Positions 24,279 through 35,805 of a stretch of DNA of 64,000 nt are shown in pieces. The DNA is from Pleodorina starrii (lineage: Eukaryota > Chlorophyta > Chlorophyceae > Chlamydomonadales > Volvocaceae): contig BRXU01000055.1 of NCBI GenBank assembly GCA_030267565.1, positions 279,501 to 343,500 of the forward strand, written 5' to 3'. The notes below the pieces were generated by a model. The model saw only the letters and a list, made by a program, of their open reading frames with translations, did not search any database and was not told the origin of the DNA. Positions within the stretch are counted from its first letter, which is position 1. Each line of letters begins with the position of its first letter. A program made the translations under genes and the position numbers.

Positions 24279-24406
24279 GTGAGATCATATCTCTCAGGGG
24301 GGGCCAGGTTGACCGTCACCTGGCAGCAAGTGGATGAATTGGGGCTTGCATGCTTGCCAGACGGTCAGGCGTGAAACCCTATCCCGACTGGTAACGGATG
24401 CGAGTT
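24279..24406. repeat. Direct repeat, copy a
   Basis: About 128 bp, matched by 24709-24839 at roughly 85 percent by eye. The shared core includes CCAGGTTGACCGTCACCTGG and TGGTAACGGATGCGAGTT. It contains a short palindrome around GCTTGCATGCTTGC. Identity unknown; possibly a small dispersed element. Confidence 0.7.
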
Positions 24407-24708
24407 AAGTAGAGGGGTGTATTACGCCCCTCTTACCCAAAACCCACACACTGACCCATGGATTTCGAATCCATTGGGATGATGAATGGTTCCACGAAGG
24501 TGCATCCACGAAGGCGATTATGACGGTTCTAATCCTTACCATAACATCAGGGCTTTTTGAGTCATAGACCTGATGGGTTGGCCTGCCTTCGACAGGTTCC
24601 CTGTCGAAGGCAGATAAGGAGGCGACCGACTGAATCACCAACGGAATTGCACCACGTAAGGGACCTAGGTTGATGGACACATGGGTACTAAGGTTCACGG
24701 ACCTTAGG

Positions 24709-24839
24709 GATGAGATCGCACCTCTTAAGGGGTGGGCCAGGTTGACCGTCACCTGGCAGCAAGTGGATGACTTGGGGCTTGCATGCTTGCCAGTGGGTCA
24801 GGAGTGACAACCTATCCCTACTGGTAACGGATGCGAGTT
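24709..24839. repeat. Direct repeat, copy b
   Basis: Second copy of the repeat at 24279-24406, same orientation, about 300 bp apart. Confidence 0.7.
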
Positions 24840-25619
24840 CGGTCCAAGAATCAACTTCGGAAGTGAGGTAAGAATGTTGTGCGTCTCTTTTGTTTGTTCT
24901 AGCCGTCTGGGCTAGCTGTACTCACTCGTCATTCTATCATCTCCTGCTTTTACAGGTAGAGATAACCAGCCTCTTCGCCCTGGCACGGCCATCACAGCTA
25001 GCAGCCACGTCAGCAGCTCAGCAACAGCCCCCAGCTCAGCCCCCAGCTCAGCCCCCAGCCCAGCCCAGCCCCCAGCTCAGCCCCCAGCCCAGCCCATTGA
25101 GCCCAGTGGCGGCACCGACATACCGACATGCACGCACACGCACACATATGCACGCACATGCGCACACCCCTGCCAGGGGATGCGTAATACTTCCTGCCTG
25201 CGGGCGGTTCCGGAGTTTGCCGTTGTATTAACATTTCTGTGTTGCCCCCCGCCCAGTGCAGGACAAGCAGTGAAGCTGAGAACACACAGCAAATACCAAA
25301 GGCAGCAAATAACAGAGCAGCTCGGTCTTTGTAAAGGCCTCGCTAGGTATAGGTGTTATTTATTTTTATTATCCTTTCTATCCCTATTAACGGGACTCTA
25401 CCGACTGTCTGCACCATGTTACGGGTGCTTCGAGACAATTATTGTTGGTTTATTTTCCTATTTAGTATCCATCCCCTAGTAATTCCGGTTAATCCTTTCT
25501 TTCCCCGCCCCCGCCGGACACCCCAGCACCACTTACCCGACATCCGTTACCCGCCGCCTCATTTAAGCAGGAAAAAGGAAGATCTGTCATATCTCACCAA
25601 GACCTACCAACCCCACCAA

Positions 25620-26190
25620 GACCTCCCAACCGCCGAGACGTCCCAACCACCAAGGCCGTCATGGACCGTCTATCCCTGCACGCCTACACCTCCGAGTTCA
25701 TTCCGCACCGCCACCATCGCCGCCGTCACCACCAAGCCCGGCACCGCCGTCCCCGTCCCCTCCTATGCCATTGCCGCCGTCACCGCAGCCAACCAGTCCG
25801 CCGCCGCCGTCGCCGCTGCCCCCTAGTCCGGCGCCTCCCTCCCCTCCCTTACCGCCGTCACCCAATCCGCCCAGCCCGGCACCCTCTCCACCGCCGCCCA
25901 ACCCGGCCCCAAGCCTATCTCCTCCCAGCCCCTCGCCGCCAGCTCCTATGCCGCCATCGCCCCGGCCTCCCTCGCTGGAACCCCTGCCTCCGTCCCCGCC
26001 ACCGCCGTCGCCCCGGCCGCCGACCCCGCCACCACCGTCACCCCAGCCGCCAACCCGCCACCGCCGTCACCCCAGCCGCCGGCCCCGTTACCACCCTCGC
26101 TTACCACAAGCCGCCGTCGCCGTCGCCGCCGCCGCCGTCCCCCCAACCGCCATCGCCGCCGCTGTCACCGCCATTCGTGTTCTTGTTTAA
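25620..26190 (+). pseudogene. Ser/Pro-rich pherophorin-like fragment
   Basis: One plus frame (ATG 25765, stop 26190, open further upstream) reads as PPSP-type repeats such as [20 protein letters not shown] for about 90 residues, then shifts to Arg/His- and Ala/Val-rich sequence, which suggests a lost frame. Such (S)P-rich stretches form the rod of pherophorins and other hydroxyproline-rich wall proteins in volvocine algae. No signal peptide and no globular pherophorin domain is visible, so this is a decayed fragment or chance low complexity. Confidence 0.4.
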
Positions 26191-27209
26191 CTAACCCAAC
26201 TTTCTACCCAAGATCGTATGAACCCCCGCCCTTCCCTTCTGAGTGCATTGACTGCCTTCCAACTCATGCCACCCGCCTTTTGCCTCATAACCCCGCCCCA
26301 CCCCCGCCACCACCGTCACCCCAGCCGCCGACCCCACCGCTGCCGTCGCCCCAGCCGCCGTCGCCGTCGCCGCCGCCGCCGTCCCCCCAACTGCCATCAC
26401 CGCCGCCGTCGCCGCCATTCGTGTTCTTTTTTAACTAACCCAACTTTCTATCCACGATTGTATGGACCCCCGCCCTTCCCTTCTGAGGGCATTGACTACC
26501 TTCCAACTCATGCCACCCGCCTTTTGCCTCATAACCCCGCCCCGACCCCGTCACAACCGTCACCCCAGCCGCCGACCCCACCGCAGCCGTCGCACCAGCC
26601 GCCGGCCCCGTTACCACCCTCGCCCCAGCCGCCGTTACCGTCGCCGCCGCCGCCGTCCCCCCAACCGCCATCTCCGCCGCCGTCGCCGCCATTCGTGTTC
26701 TTGTTTAACTAATCCCTATTTCTATCCACGATTGTATGGACCCCCGCCCTTCCCTTCTGAGTGCATTGACTGCCTTCCAACTCATGCCACCCGCCTTTTG
26801 CCTCATAACCCCGCCCCACCCCCGCCCCTGCGCCGGAACCCCTGCCTCCGTCCCCACCACCGCCGTCACCCCTGCCGCCGACCCCGCCACCGCCGTCACC
26901 CCGGCCGCCGACCCCGCCACCGCCGTCACCCCACCCTCGCCCCAGCCGCCGTCGCCGTCGCCGCTGCCGCCGTCCCCCCAACCGCCATCTCCGCCGCCGT
27001 CACCGCCATTCGTGTTCTTTTTGAACTAACCCAACTTCCTATCCACGATTGTATGGACCCGCGCCCTTCCCTTCTGAGGGCATTGACTGCCTTCCAACTC
27101 ATGCCACCCGCCTTTTGCCTCATAACCCCGCCCCGCCCCTGCACCCATGGCCCCCCTGCCCCCGCCCCACGCCCTCCTGTCTAACCCAAACACCCCGCCC
27201 GCCAAGGTG
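26191..27209 (+). repeat. Degenerate tandem units derived from the Pro-rich fragment
   Basis: Four successive units of roughly 250-340 bp. Each has CCGTCGCC-type repeats encoding Pro-rich sequence, a CCATTCGTGTTCTT block ending in TAACTAA, then ATCCACGATTGTATGGACCC and CTTTTGCCTCATAACCCCGC. The units differ in length and sequence. They carry the same blocks as the 591-bp satellite to the right and look like its older ancestors. Confidence 0.75.
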
Positions 27210-27265
27210 TGTAACGTATGGCAAAGGCACTAGTTGACATTTCCGGGTATCTCCCAGACGTTACA
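27210..27265 (-). repeat. TRIM long terminal repeat (downstream in element orientation)
   Basis: 56 bp, identical to 27507-27562, TG...CA ends. Confidence 0.82.
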
Positions 27266-27506
27266 CTCCCCCCCCTTTGGAGGGACCGTCCCGGGACCGG
27301 TTTTAGCCCCTCACTCACCACCAATCATCCGCAGCAACCGTCTAGAGACGACATTGCGTCAGGTCAGGGCCACCACGCCTGCCTCAAGCTTCAGATTTAG
27401 AGCGAGGACCTTTGCTGACGTCTGTCAGGATCGAACCCACGACCATAGCTTTCGCAGTGGTTCCCCGCCTAGAGCAGGTGTCTAGGGTCCGAGTCTCGAT
27501 ACCATT

Positions 27507-27562
27507 TGTAACGTATGGCAAAGGCACTAGTTGACATTTCCGGGTATCTCCCAGACGTTACA
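27507..27562 (-). repeat. TRIM long terminal repeat (upstream in element orientation)
   Basis: 56 bp, identical to 27210-27265, adjoining the primer-binding-site-like sequence. Confidence 0.82.
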
Positions 27563-30500
27563 AGGTGCCGCCACCACCGACCTCCGCACCGTCAGGACTT
27601 TATGGGCGCCAGGCAGCACTCGGGGAGCTACAGCTGGAGTGTAGGTCCTGACTGACAGGAGAGTATGTAGAGGGTCGATACGACAGATGTATGTGAATAG
27701 GTGTGATGGGGTACTCACCACTAGCTGTACAAGGGGAAACCAGAACCCTAAGTGTAGCTTATAACCGTGAACGTTTTGTTTATCTGTGCCCCATACACTG
27801 TACCTTTGGATCGGTGCACATTACGTAAACAGTTTTGTCGCTGCCAAATCCATGATCCGGTTTCCCGACAGATCGGCCATATCTATCGCCCCAGCCGCCG
27901 TCGCCGTCGCCGCTGCCGCCGTCCCCCCAACCGCCATCTCCGCCGCCGTCACCGCCATTCGTGTTCTTTTTGAACTAACCCAACTTCCTATCCACGATTG
28001 TATGGACCCGCGCCCTTCCCTTCTGAGGGCATTGACTGCCTTCCAACTCATGCCACCCGCCTTTTGCCTCATAACCAGGGTGGCTATCTTATTTTGCTGA
28101 GTATCTACGGCCAGAGATACTCCTGGCTCAGAAGCGCTGAGAGTATCTGTCAGGATCTGTCTAGGAGGGGATTTTCCCGGCTAAACACGGCCCCGGGAGA
28201 TATCATGCCCCACCTGTGAGGCCGGATTATCTAAACCTTCAGCTTTTTCCACGGCAAAAGTATCTTCAGATTTCCAAAATTTTCTCCCGAATATATATTC
28301 ATATCTTAAGATAGCCACCCTGCTCATAACCCCGCCCCGCCCCTGCACCCATGGCCCCCCTGCCCCCGCCCCACGCCCTCCTGTCTAACCCAAACACCCC
28401 GCCCGCCAAGGTGCCGCCACCACCGACCTCCGCACCGTCAGGACTTTATGGGCGCCAGGCAGCACTCGGGGAGCTACAGCTGGAGCGTAGGTCCTGACTG
28501 ACAGGAGAGTATGTAGAGGGTCGATACGACAGATGTATGTGAATAGGTGTGATGGGGTACTCACCACTAGCTGTACAAGGGGAAACCAGAACCCTAAGTG
28601 TAGCTTATAACCGTGAACGTTTTGTTTATCTGTGCCCCATACACTGTACCTTTGGATCGGTGCACATTACGTAAACAGTTTTGTCGCTGCCAAATCCATG
28701 ATCCGGTTTCCCGACAGATCGGCCATATCTATCGCCCCAGCCGCCGTCGCCGTCGCCGCTGCCGCCGTCCCCCCAACCGCCATCTCCGCCGCCGTCACCG
28801 CCATTCGTGTTCTTTTTGAACTAACCCAACTTCCTATCCACGATTGTATGGACCCGCGCCCTTCCCTTCTGAGGGCATTGACTGCCTTCCAACTCATGCC
28901 ACCCGCCTTTTGCCTCATAACCCCGCCCCGCCCCTGCACCCATGGCCCCCCTGCCCCCGCCCCACGCCCTCCTGTCTAACCCAAACACCCCGCCCGCCAA
29001 GGTGCCGCCACCACCGACCTCCGCACCGTCAGGACTTTATGGGCGCCAGGCAGCACTCGGGGAGCTACAGCTGGAGCGTAGGTCCTGACTGACAGGAGAG
29101 TATGTAGAGGGTCGATACGACAGATGTATGTGAATAGGTGTGATGGGGTACTCACCACTAGCTGTACAAGGGGAAACCAGAACCCTAAGTGTAGCTTATA
29201 ACCGTGAACGTTTTGTTTATCTGTGCCCCATACACTGTACCTTTGGATCGGTGCACATTACGTAAACAGTTTTGTCGCTGCCAAATCCATGATCCGGTTT
29301 CCCGACAGATCGGCCATATCTATCGCCCCAGCCGCCGTCGCCGTCGCCGCTGCCGCCGTCCCCCCAACCGCCATCTCCGCCGCCGTCACCGCCATTCGTG
29401 TTCTTTTTGAACTAACCCAACTTCCTATCCACGATTGTATGGACCCGCGCCCTTCCCTTCTGAGGGCATTGACTGCCTTCCAACTCATGCCACCCGCCTT
29501 TTGCCTCATAACCCCGCCCCGCCCCTGCACCCATGGCCCCCCTGCCCCCGCCCCACGCCCTCCTGTCTAACCCAAACACCCCGCCCGCCAAGGTGCCGCC
29601 ACCACCGACCTCCGCACCGTCAGGACTTTATGGGCGCCAGGCAGCACTCGGGGAGCTACAGCTGGAGCGTAGGTCCTGACTGACAGGAGAGTATGTAGAG
29701 GGTCGATACGACAGATGTATGTGAATAGGTGTGATGGGGTACTCACCACTAGCTGTACAAGGGGAAACCAGAACCCTAAGTGTAGCTTATAACCGTGAAC
29801 GTTTTGTTTATCTGTGCCCCATACACTGTACCTTTGGATCGGTGCACATTACGTAAACAGTTTTGTCGCTGCCAAATCCATGATCCGGTTTCCCGACAGA
29901 TCGGCCATATCTATCGCCCCAGCCGCCGTCGCCGTCGCCGCTGCCGCCGTCCCCCCAACCGCCATCTCCGCCGCCGTCACCGCCATTCGTGTTCTTTTTG
30001 AACTAACCCAACTTCCTATCCACGATTGTATGGACCCGCGCCCTTCCCTTCTGAGGGCATTGACTGCCTTCCAACTCATGCCACCCGCCTTTTGCCTCAT
30101 AACCCCGCCCCGCCCCTGCACCCATGGCCCCCCTGCCCCCGCCCCACGCCCTCCTGTCTAACCCAAACACCCCGCCCGCCAAGGTGCCGCCACCACCGAC
30201 CTCCGCACCGTCAGGACTTTATGGGCGCCAGGCAGCACTCGGGGAGCTACAGCTGGAGCGTAGGTCCTGACTGACAGGAGAGTATGTAGAGGGTCGATAC
30301 GACAGATGTATGTGAATAGGTGTGATGGGGTACTCACCACTAGCTGTACAAGGGGAAACCAGAACCCTAAGTGTAGCTTATAACCGTGAACGTTTTGTTT
30401 ATCTGTGGTGCCCCATACACTGTACCTTTGGATCGGTGCACATTACGTAAACAGTTTTGTCGCTGCCAAATCCATGATCCGGTTTCCCGACAGATCGGCC

Positions 30501-33042
30501 ATATCTATCGCCCCAGCCGCCGTCGCCGTCGCCGCTGCCGCCGTCCCCCCAACCGCCATCTCCGCCGCCGTCACCGCCATTCGTGTTCTTTTTGAACTAA
30601 CCCAACTTCCTATCCACGATTGTATGGACCCGCGCCCTTCCCTTCTGAGGGCATTGACTGCCTTCCAACTCATGCCACCCGCCTTTTGCCTCATAACCCC
30701 GCCCCGCCCCTGCACCCATGGCCCCCCTGCCCCCGCCCCACGCCCTCCTGTCTAACCCAAACACCCCGCCCGCCAAGGTGCCGCCACCACCGACCTCCGC
30801 ACCGTCAGGACTTTATGGGCGCCAGGCAGCACTCGGGGAGCTACAGCTGGAGCGTAGGTCCTGACTGACAGGAGAGTATGTAGAGGGTCGATACGACAGA
30901 TGTATGTGAATAGGTGTGATGGGGTACTCACCACTAGCTGTACAAGGGGAAACCAGAACCCTAAGTGTAGCTTATAACCGTGAACGTTTTGTTTATCTGT
31001 GGTGCCCCATACACTGTACCTTTGGATCGGTGCACATTACGTAAACAGTTTTGTCGCTGCCAAATCCATGATCCGGTTTCCCGACAGATCGGCCATATCT
31101 ATCGCCCCAGCCGCCGTCGCCGTCGCCGCTGCCGCCGTCCCCCCAACCGCCATCTCCACCGCCGTCACCGCCATTCGTGTTCTTTTTGAACTAACCCAAC
31201 TTCCTATCCACGATTGTATGGACCCGCGCCCTTCCCTTCTGAGGGCATTGACTGCCTTCCAACTCATGCCACCCGCCTTTTGCCTCATAACCCCGCCCCG
31301 CCCCTGCACCCATGGCCCCCCTGCCCCCGCCCCACGCCCTCCTGTCTAACCCAAACACCCCGCCCGCCAAGGTGCCGCCACCACCGACCTCCGCACCGTC
31401 AGGACTTTATGGGCGCCAGGCAGCACTCGGGGAGCTACAGCTGGAGCGTAGGTCCTGACTGACAGGAGAGTATGTAGAGGGTCGATACGACAGATGTATG
31501 TGAATAGGTGTGATGGGGTACTCACCACTAGCTGTACAAGGGGAAACCAGAACCCTAAGTGTAGCTTATAACCGTGAACGTTTTGTTTATCTGTGCCCCA
31601 TACACTGTACCTTTGGATCGGTGCACATTACGTAAACAGTTTTGTCGCTGCCAAATCCATGATCCGGTTTCCCGACAGATCGGCCATATCTATCGCCCCA
31701 GCCGCCGTCGCCGTCGCCGCTGCCGCCGTCCCCCCAACCGCCATCTCCGCCGCCGTCACCGCCATTCGTGTTCTTTTTGAACTAACCCAACTTCCTATCC
31801 ACGATTGTATGGACCCGCGCCCTTCCCTTCTGAGGGCATTGACTGCCTTCCAACTCATGCCACCCGCCTTTTGCCTCATAACCCCGCCCCGCCCCTGCAC
31901 CCATGGCCCCCCTGCCCCCGCCCCACGCCCTCCTGTCTAACCCAAACACCCCGCCCGCCAAGGTGCCACCACCGACCTCCGCACCGTCAGGACTTTATGG
32001 GCGCCAGGCAGCACTCGGGGAGCTACAGCTGGAGCGTAGGTCCTGACTGACAGGAGAGTATGTAGAGGGTCGATACGACAGATGTATGTGAATAGGTGTG
32101 ATGGGGTACTCACCACTAGCTGTACAAGGGGAAACCAGAACCCTAAGTGTAGCTTATAACCGTGAACGTTTTGTTTATCTGTGCCCCATACACTGTACCT
32201 TTGGATCGGTGCACATTACGTAAACAGTTTTGTCGCTGCCAAATCCATGATCCGGTTTCCCGACAGATCGGCCATATCTATCGCCCCAGCCGCCGTCGCC
32301 GTCGCCGCTGCCGCCGTCCCCCCAACCGCCATCTCCGCCGCCGTCACCGCCATTCGTGTTCTTTTTGAACTAACCCAACTTCCTATCCACGATTGTATGG
32401 ACCCGCGCCCTTCCCTTCTGAGGGCATTGACTGCCTTCCAACTCATGCCACCCGCCTTTTGCCTCATAACCCCGCCCCGCCCCTGCACCCATGGCCCCCC
32501 TGCCCCCGCCCCACGCCCTCCTGTCTAACCCAAACACCCCGCCCGCCAAGGTGCCGCCACCACCGACCTCCGCACCGTCAGGACTTTATGGGCGCCAGGC
32601 AGCACTCGGGGAGCTACAGCTGGAGCGTAGGTCCTGACTGACAGGAGAGTATGTAGAGGGTCGATACGACAGATGTATGTGAATAGGTGTGATGGGGTAC
32701 TCACCACTAGCTGTACAAGGGGAAACCAGAACCCTAAGTGTAGCTTATAACCGTGAACGTTTTGTTTATCTGTGCCCCATACACTGTACCTTTGGATCGG
32801 TGCACATTACGTAAACAGTTTTGTCGCTGCCAAATCCATGATCCGGTTTCCCGACAGATCGGCCATATCTATCGCCCCAGCCGCCGTCGCCGTCGCCGCT
32901 GCCGCCGTCCCCCCAACCGCCATCTCCGCCGCCGTCACCGCCATTCGTGTTCTTTTTGAACTAACCCAACTTCCTATCCACGATTGTATGGACCCGCGCC
33001 CTTCCCTTCTGAGGGCATTGACTGCCTTCCAACTCATGCCAC
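27563..33042 (+). repeat. 591-bp satellite array, about nine units
   Basis: Units start with GTGCCGCCACCACCGACC at about 27565, 28410, 29001, 29592, 30183, 30777, 31371, 31965 and 32550, the last cut short at 33042. The first is enlarged by a MITE. Units are nearly identical; those with insertions near 30406 and 31000 share one variant and 31965 has a 3-bp loss. Each contains the Pro-rich CCGCCGTCGCC block of the older units plus about 350 bp of other sequence. Small frames recur in every unit (for example 115 codons from 28632) but are by-products of the repeat and are not called as genes. Confidence 0.93.
28076..28322. mobile_element. hAT-like MITE (247 bp) inside the satellite
   Basis: Present in only one unit of the array. 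It has 16-bp perfect terminal inverted repeats, CAGGGTGGCTATCTTA and complement, and an exact 8-bp target duplication CTCATAAC (28068-28075 and 28323-28330). Removing the element and one duplication restores the unit sequence exactly. CAGGG/CCCTG ends with 8-bp duplications are the hAT signature. The AT-rich interior has no ORF. Confidence 0.88.
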
Positions 33043-34440
33043 CGCTCGAACCGAGGCCGATATCGGTACGGGACGGCGCAGAATGCGTACATCATTTTAT
33101 ACAAACAATGTTTGCTCTGTACGCACGCATATGGACACAGTTTCACCAGCAAAAAACGTTGTTTTCAACCATGTATAGCAATGTATAGCAATGTATAGCA
33201 ATGTACCGCCGCTTGTGCCGCAGTACGTTAAGGTACCGCTCAATACGTTCGTAGCGCTTGGTTGTCGGAATCCTCAGAATCCTGCCTAATAAGCGATGTA
33301 AGCAATGTACAGTCCCAAATTATAGTTTATATTGAATTCGCAGCGCATAGGCGCCTGCTTACAAGGAGAGCGGCATCGGCGGCCTCTCCTCATTCCCCCT
33401 TGTGCCCTCCCCAATGGTAATTTGCGGGAATTGTAGGGTGCTGTATCTCCAGGAATTTACTGCTGTAGGGTGTAGGACAACGCAGTAGTCGCGGCCGTAA
33501 GGCCGCGACTTTTTTTAAGAATATTTCAGAAATTGAATCCCTGAAAACGCGTTTTCCATCATCCAATTTGTGTAATATCTATAAACTTCATAATTTTGAG
33601 AGAGCTGGAAAAGGCATGATTTTGCTGGAACTTACCCTAACTGTACTCGTCGCCGAAATACATGGTAATCCAAGCAAGTAAGGTCATTCTCCAGCGTAAT
33701 TTAGTTCGGCATATGCAGGGGGACTTAGGGTAAGTAATGTTGTCGTTATGGAACCAGTTCCAAATTGAACAGATAGTCAGAATCCTAGCAGCAGAATTAC
33801 TGAGCTATCACGAACATGCTTTCAAATGTACTTACATTTGGATTAATATTGGATGTCTGCGCCACGGTGCATGGCATGTCTGTCCATTGACTTCTTTCAC
33901 TGAAAACTGTTATCGAAGGTTGTAGTTTGTCGTTCAGAGACATACTAGCGACAGAAAACATGCTTGTAGCAGGGTGCTCGTCAAGCACAGCAAGGGCTGA
34001 CTGACAAAATCGAAATCATGAAAAAGACAGAACAGAAATCACTAAAAGCCAGTTGTTGATTATTATGCGTCAGTTATACTAACGCCCAAGTATGATATGA
34101 GCATAATTTGTGAGTCTGTGCATCAGGAAGGTCTGTTTACAAACATGACAGCTCAGTACGACCTCTGGGCCCTGATTTGCAAACCAAGCAATCCGTGACC
34201 CTGAGTTCAATGAAAAGAAGGCTATATACTTTAAACCCTTATCATGACAGTTGTCGCATGGCGAATCAAAGCCCCCCAATGAATCCCCTAACCAGCAGTC
34301 GTGCGTCGCGCACCCTTAGGCCGATATCTCTTCGCCCCGGCCTTCGCCTGGCCAACCGCGGCCCTCAAATTATACCTACATGTATACCGGAGCCGAAGAT
34401 ATGCCGGCTGCGGCTTGGTTAGCCCGGGTTGATAGAGGCA
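33043..34440. other. AT-richer unique DNA after the satellite
   Basis: No gene seen. Contents: three copies of a short ATGTATAGCA repeat near 33171-33202; a terminator-like hairpin (listed); and an inverted repeat ACTTACCCTAA near 33640 with its complement TTAGGGTAAGT near 33730, which frames about 95 bp. The base composition differs from the GC-rich blocks on both sides. Confidence 0.5.
33487..33516 (+). terminator. Hairpin plus T-run, terminator-like
   Basis: Perfect 10-bp stem AGTCGCGGCC / GGCCGCGACT with a GTAA tetraloop, followed by seven T. It has the form of an intrinsic terminator. In nuclear DNA the T-run could end a Pol III transcript, but no promoter or RNA gene is evident upstream, so the role is unknown. 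Confidence 0.4.
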
Positions 34441-34443
34441 TTC
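34336..34443 (+). repeat. Dispersed repeat, copy 1
   Basis: Matches 36729-36842 with many substitutions; the shared parts include GCCGGCTGCGGCTTGGT and GGCCCTCAAATTAT. Unidentified. Confidence 0.6.
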
Positions 34444-34450
34444 GCGTGTC

Positions 34451-35805
34451 TCTCGGCGCCGCTCTCCAGCCGCAGTCATTCGGTGGGTCGCCGCATGGAG
34501 AGCTGCAGCATGACGGTGTGGGGCGGCTCCTTTGGATCGGCGGCCAGCGGCAGCGGCGGCGGCATGGTGGGGGTCGGGCCGGGTGAGGGGATGGCGCAGC
34601 TGCAGCCTGACGGAAGCGGGGGCTGGGACTTGGCGAGCGGCGATGGGCCATTGCCTTCCATTCAGCAACAGCAGCTGCTGCTGCACTCGAAGGCTCTCGC
34701 CGCCGCTCTCCAGCCGCAGTCATTCGGTGGGTCGCCGCATGGAGAGCTGCAGCCTGACGACGCGGGACGGCTCCTTTGGATCGGCGGCCAGCGGCAGCGG
34801 CGACGGCATGGTGGGGGTCGGGCTGGGTGAGGGGATGGCGCAGCTGCAGCCTGACGGAAGCGGGGGCTGGGACTTGGCGAGCGGCGATGGGCCATTGCCT
34901 TCCATTCAGCAACAGCAGCTGCTGCTGCACTCGAAGGCTCTCGCCGCCGCTCTCCAGCCGCAGTCATTCGGTGGGTCGCCGCATGGAGAGCTGCAGCCTG
35001 ACGGCGTGGGGCGGCTCCTTTGGATCGGCGGCCAGCGGCAGCGGCGGCGGCATGGTGGGGGTCGGGCCGGGTGAGGGGATGGCGCAGCTGCAGCCTGACG
35101 GAAACGGGGGCTGGGACTTGGCGAGCGGCGATGGGCCATTGCCTTCCATTCAGCAACAGCAGCTGCTGCTGCACTCGAAGGCTCTCGCCGCCGCTCTCCA
35201 GCCGCAGTCATTCGGTGGGTCGCCGCATGGAGAGCTGCAGCCTGACGGCGTGGGGCGGCTCCATTGTATCGGCGGCCAGCGGCAGCGGCGGCGGCATGGT
35301 GGGGGTCGGGCCGGGTGAGGGGATGGCGCAGCTGCAGCCTGACGGCAACGGGGGCTGGGACTTGGCGAGCGACGATGGCGTGCGGCATGGGCCATTGCCT
35401 TCCAATCAGCAGCAGCAGCAGCTGCACTCGAAGGCTCTCGCCGCAGTCATTCGGTGGGTCGCCGCATGGAGAGCTGCAGCATGACGGCGTGGGGCGGCTC
35501 CTTTGGATCGGCGGCCAGCGGCAGCGGCGGCGGCATGGTGGGGGTCGGGCCGGGTGAGGGGATGGCGCAGCTGCAGCCTGACGGAAACGGGGGCTGGGCA
35601 TTGGCGAGCGGCGATGGGCCATTGCCTTCCATTCAGCAACAGCAGCTGCTGCTGCACTCGAAGGCTCTCGCCGCCGCTCTCCAGCCGCAGTCATTCGGTG
35701 GGTCGCCGCATGGAGAGCTGAAGCCTGACGACGCGGGACGGCTCCTTTGGATCGGCGGCCAGCGGCAGCGGCGGCGGCATGGTGGGGGTCGGGCCGGGTG
35801 CGCAG
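34451..35805 (+). repeat. 244-bp tandem array, about 5.5 units
   Basis: Units begin near 34451, 34694, 34938, 35182, 35436 and 35665. Each holds TCATTCGGTGGGTCGCCGCA, a GGCGGCATGGTGGGGGTCGG block and an AACAGCAGCTGCTGCTGCA block. As 244 is not a multiple of three, no frame can be kept across units; the long apparent frames are artefacts. The fifth unit carries a small insertion and a deletion. Confidence 0.88.

Larger units (their letters stand above)
23802..25619. other. Non-coding repeat-rich host DNA
   Basis: No gene seen. It holds tRNA-like B-box motifs on the minus strand at about 24070-24081 and 24152-24162, the first with a plausible A-box 60-70 bp upstream but no acceptor stem, so SINE-like at best. 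It also holds an imperfect direct repeat pair (listed separately), a 14-bp perfect inverted repeat at 24583-24613 (CTGCCTTCGACAGG and complement), a CAGCTCAGCCCC-type minisatellite at about 25010-25095, and an alternating purine-pyrimidine CA/CG tract at about 25125-25166. Confidence 0.5.
27210..27562 (-). mobile_element. TRIM-like miniature LTR element (353 bp)
   Basis: Two identical 56-bp terminal repeats (27210-27265 and 27507-27562) begin TGTAACG and end CGTTACA, so each has TG...CA ends. The whole is flanked by a 5-bp direct repeat AGGTG (27205-27209, 27563-27567), and without it the surrounding satellite unit is continuous. On the minus strand, two bases inside the upstream LTR, TGGTATCGAGACTC resembles the initiator-Met tRNA primer-binding site. 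Just before the downstream LTR is a purine tract AAAGGGGGGGGAG. The 241-bp interior has no ORF. This fits a terminal-repeat retrotransposon in miniature, non-autonomous. A B-box-like GGTTCGATCC lies in the interior. Confidence 0.8.

Noticed and set aside
24890..25231. Plus-strand frame with PPAQPPAQ text
   Set aside because: It is a translated CAGCTCAGCCCC minisatellite with no supporting exon structure.
28613..33188. Repeated small frames (60 to 138 codons) in each satellite unit
   Set aside because: They recur with the repeat, overlap on both strands and show no codon or domain signal.
34376..35694. Minus-strand frames of up to 262 codons in the 244-bp array
   Set aside because: 244 is not a multiple of three, so the translated units change frame. 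The His/Pro/Ala-rich text is repeat translation.
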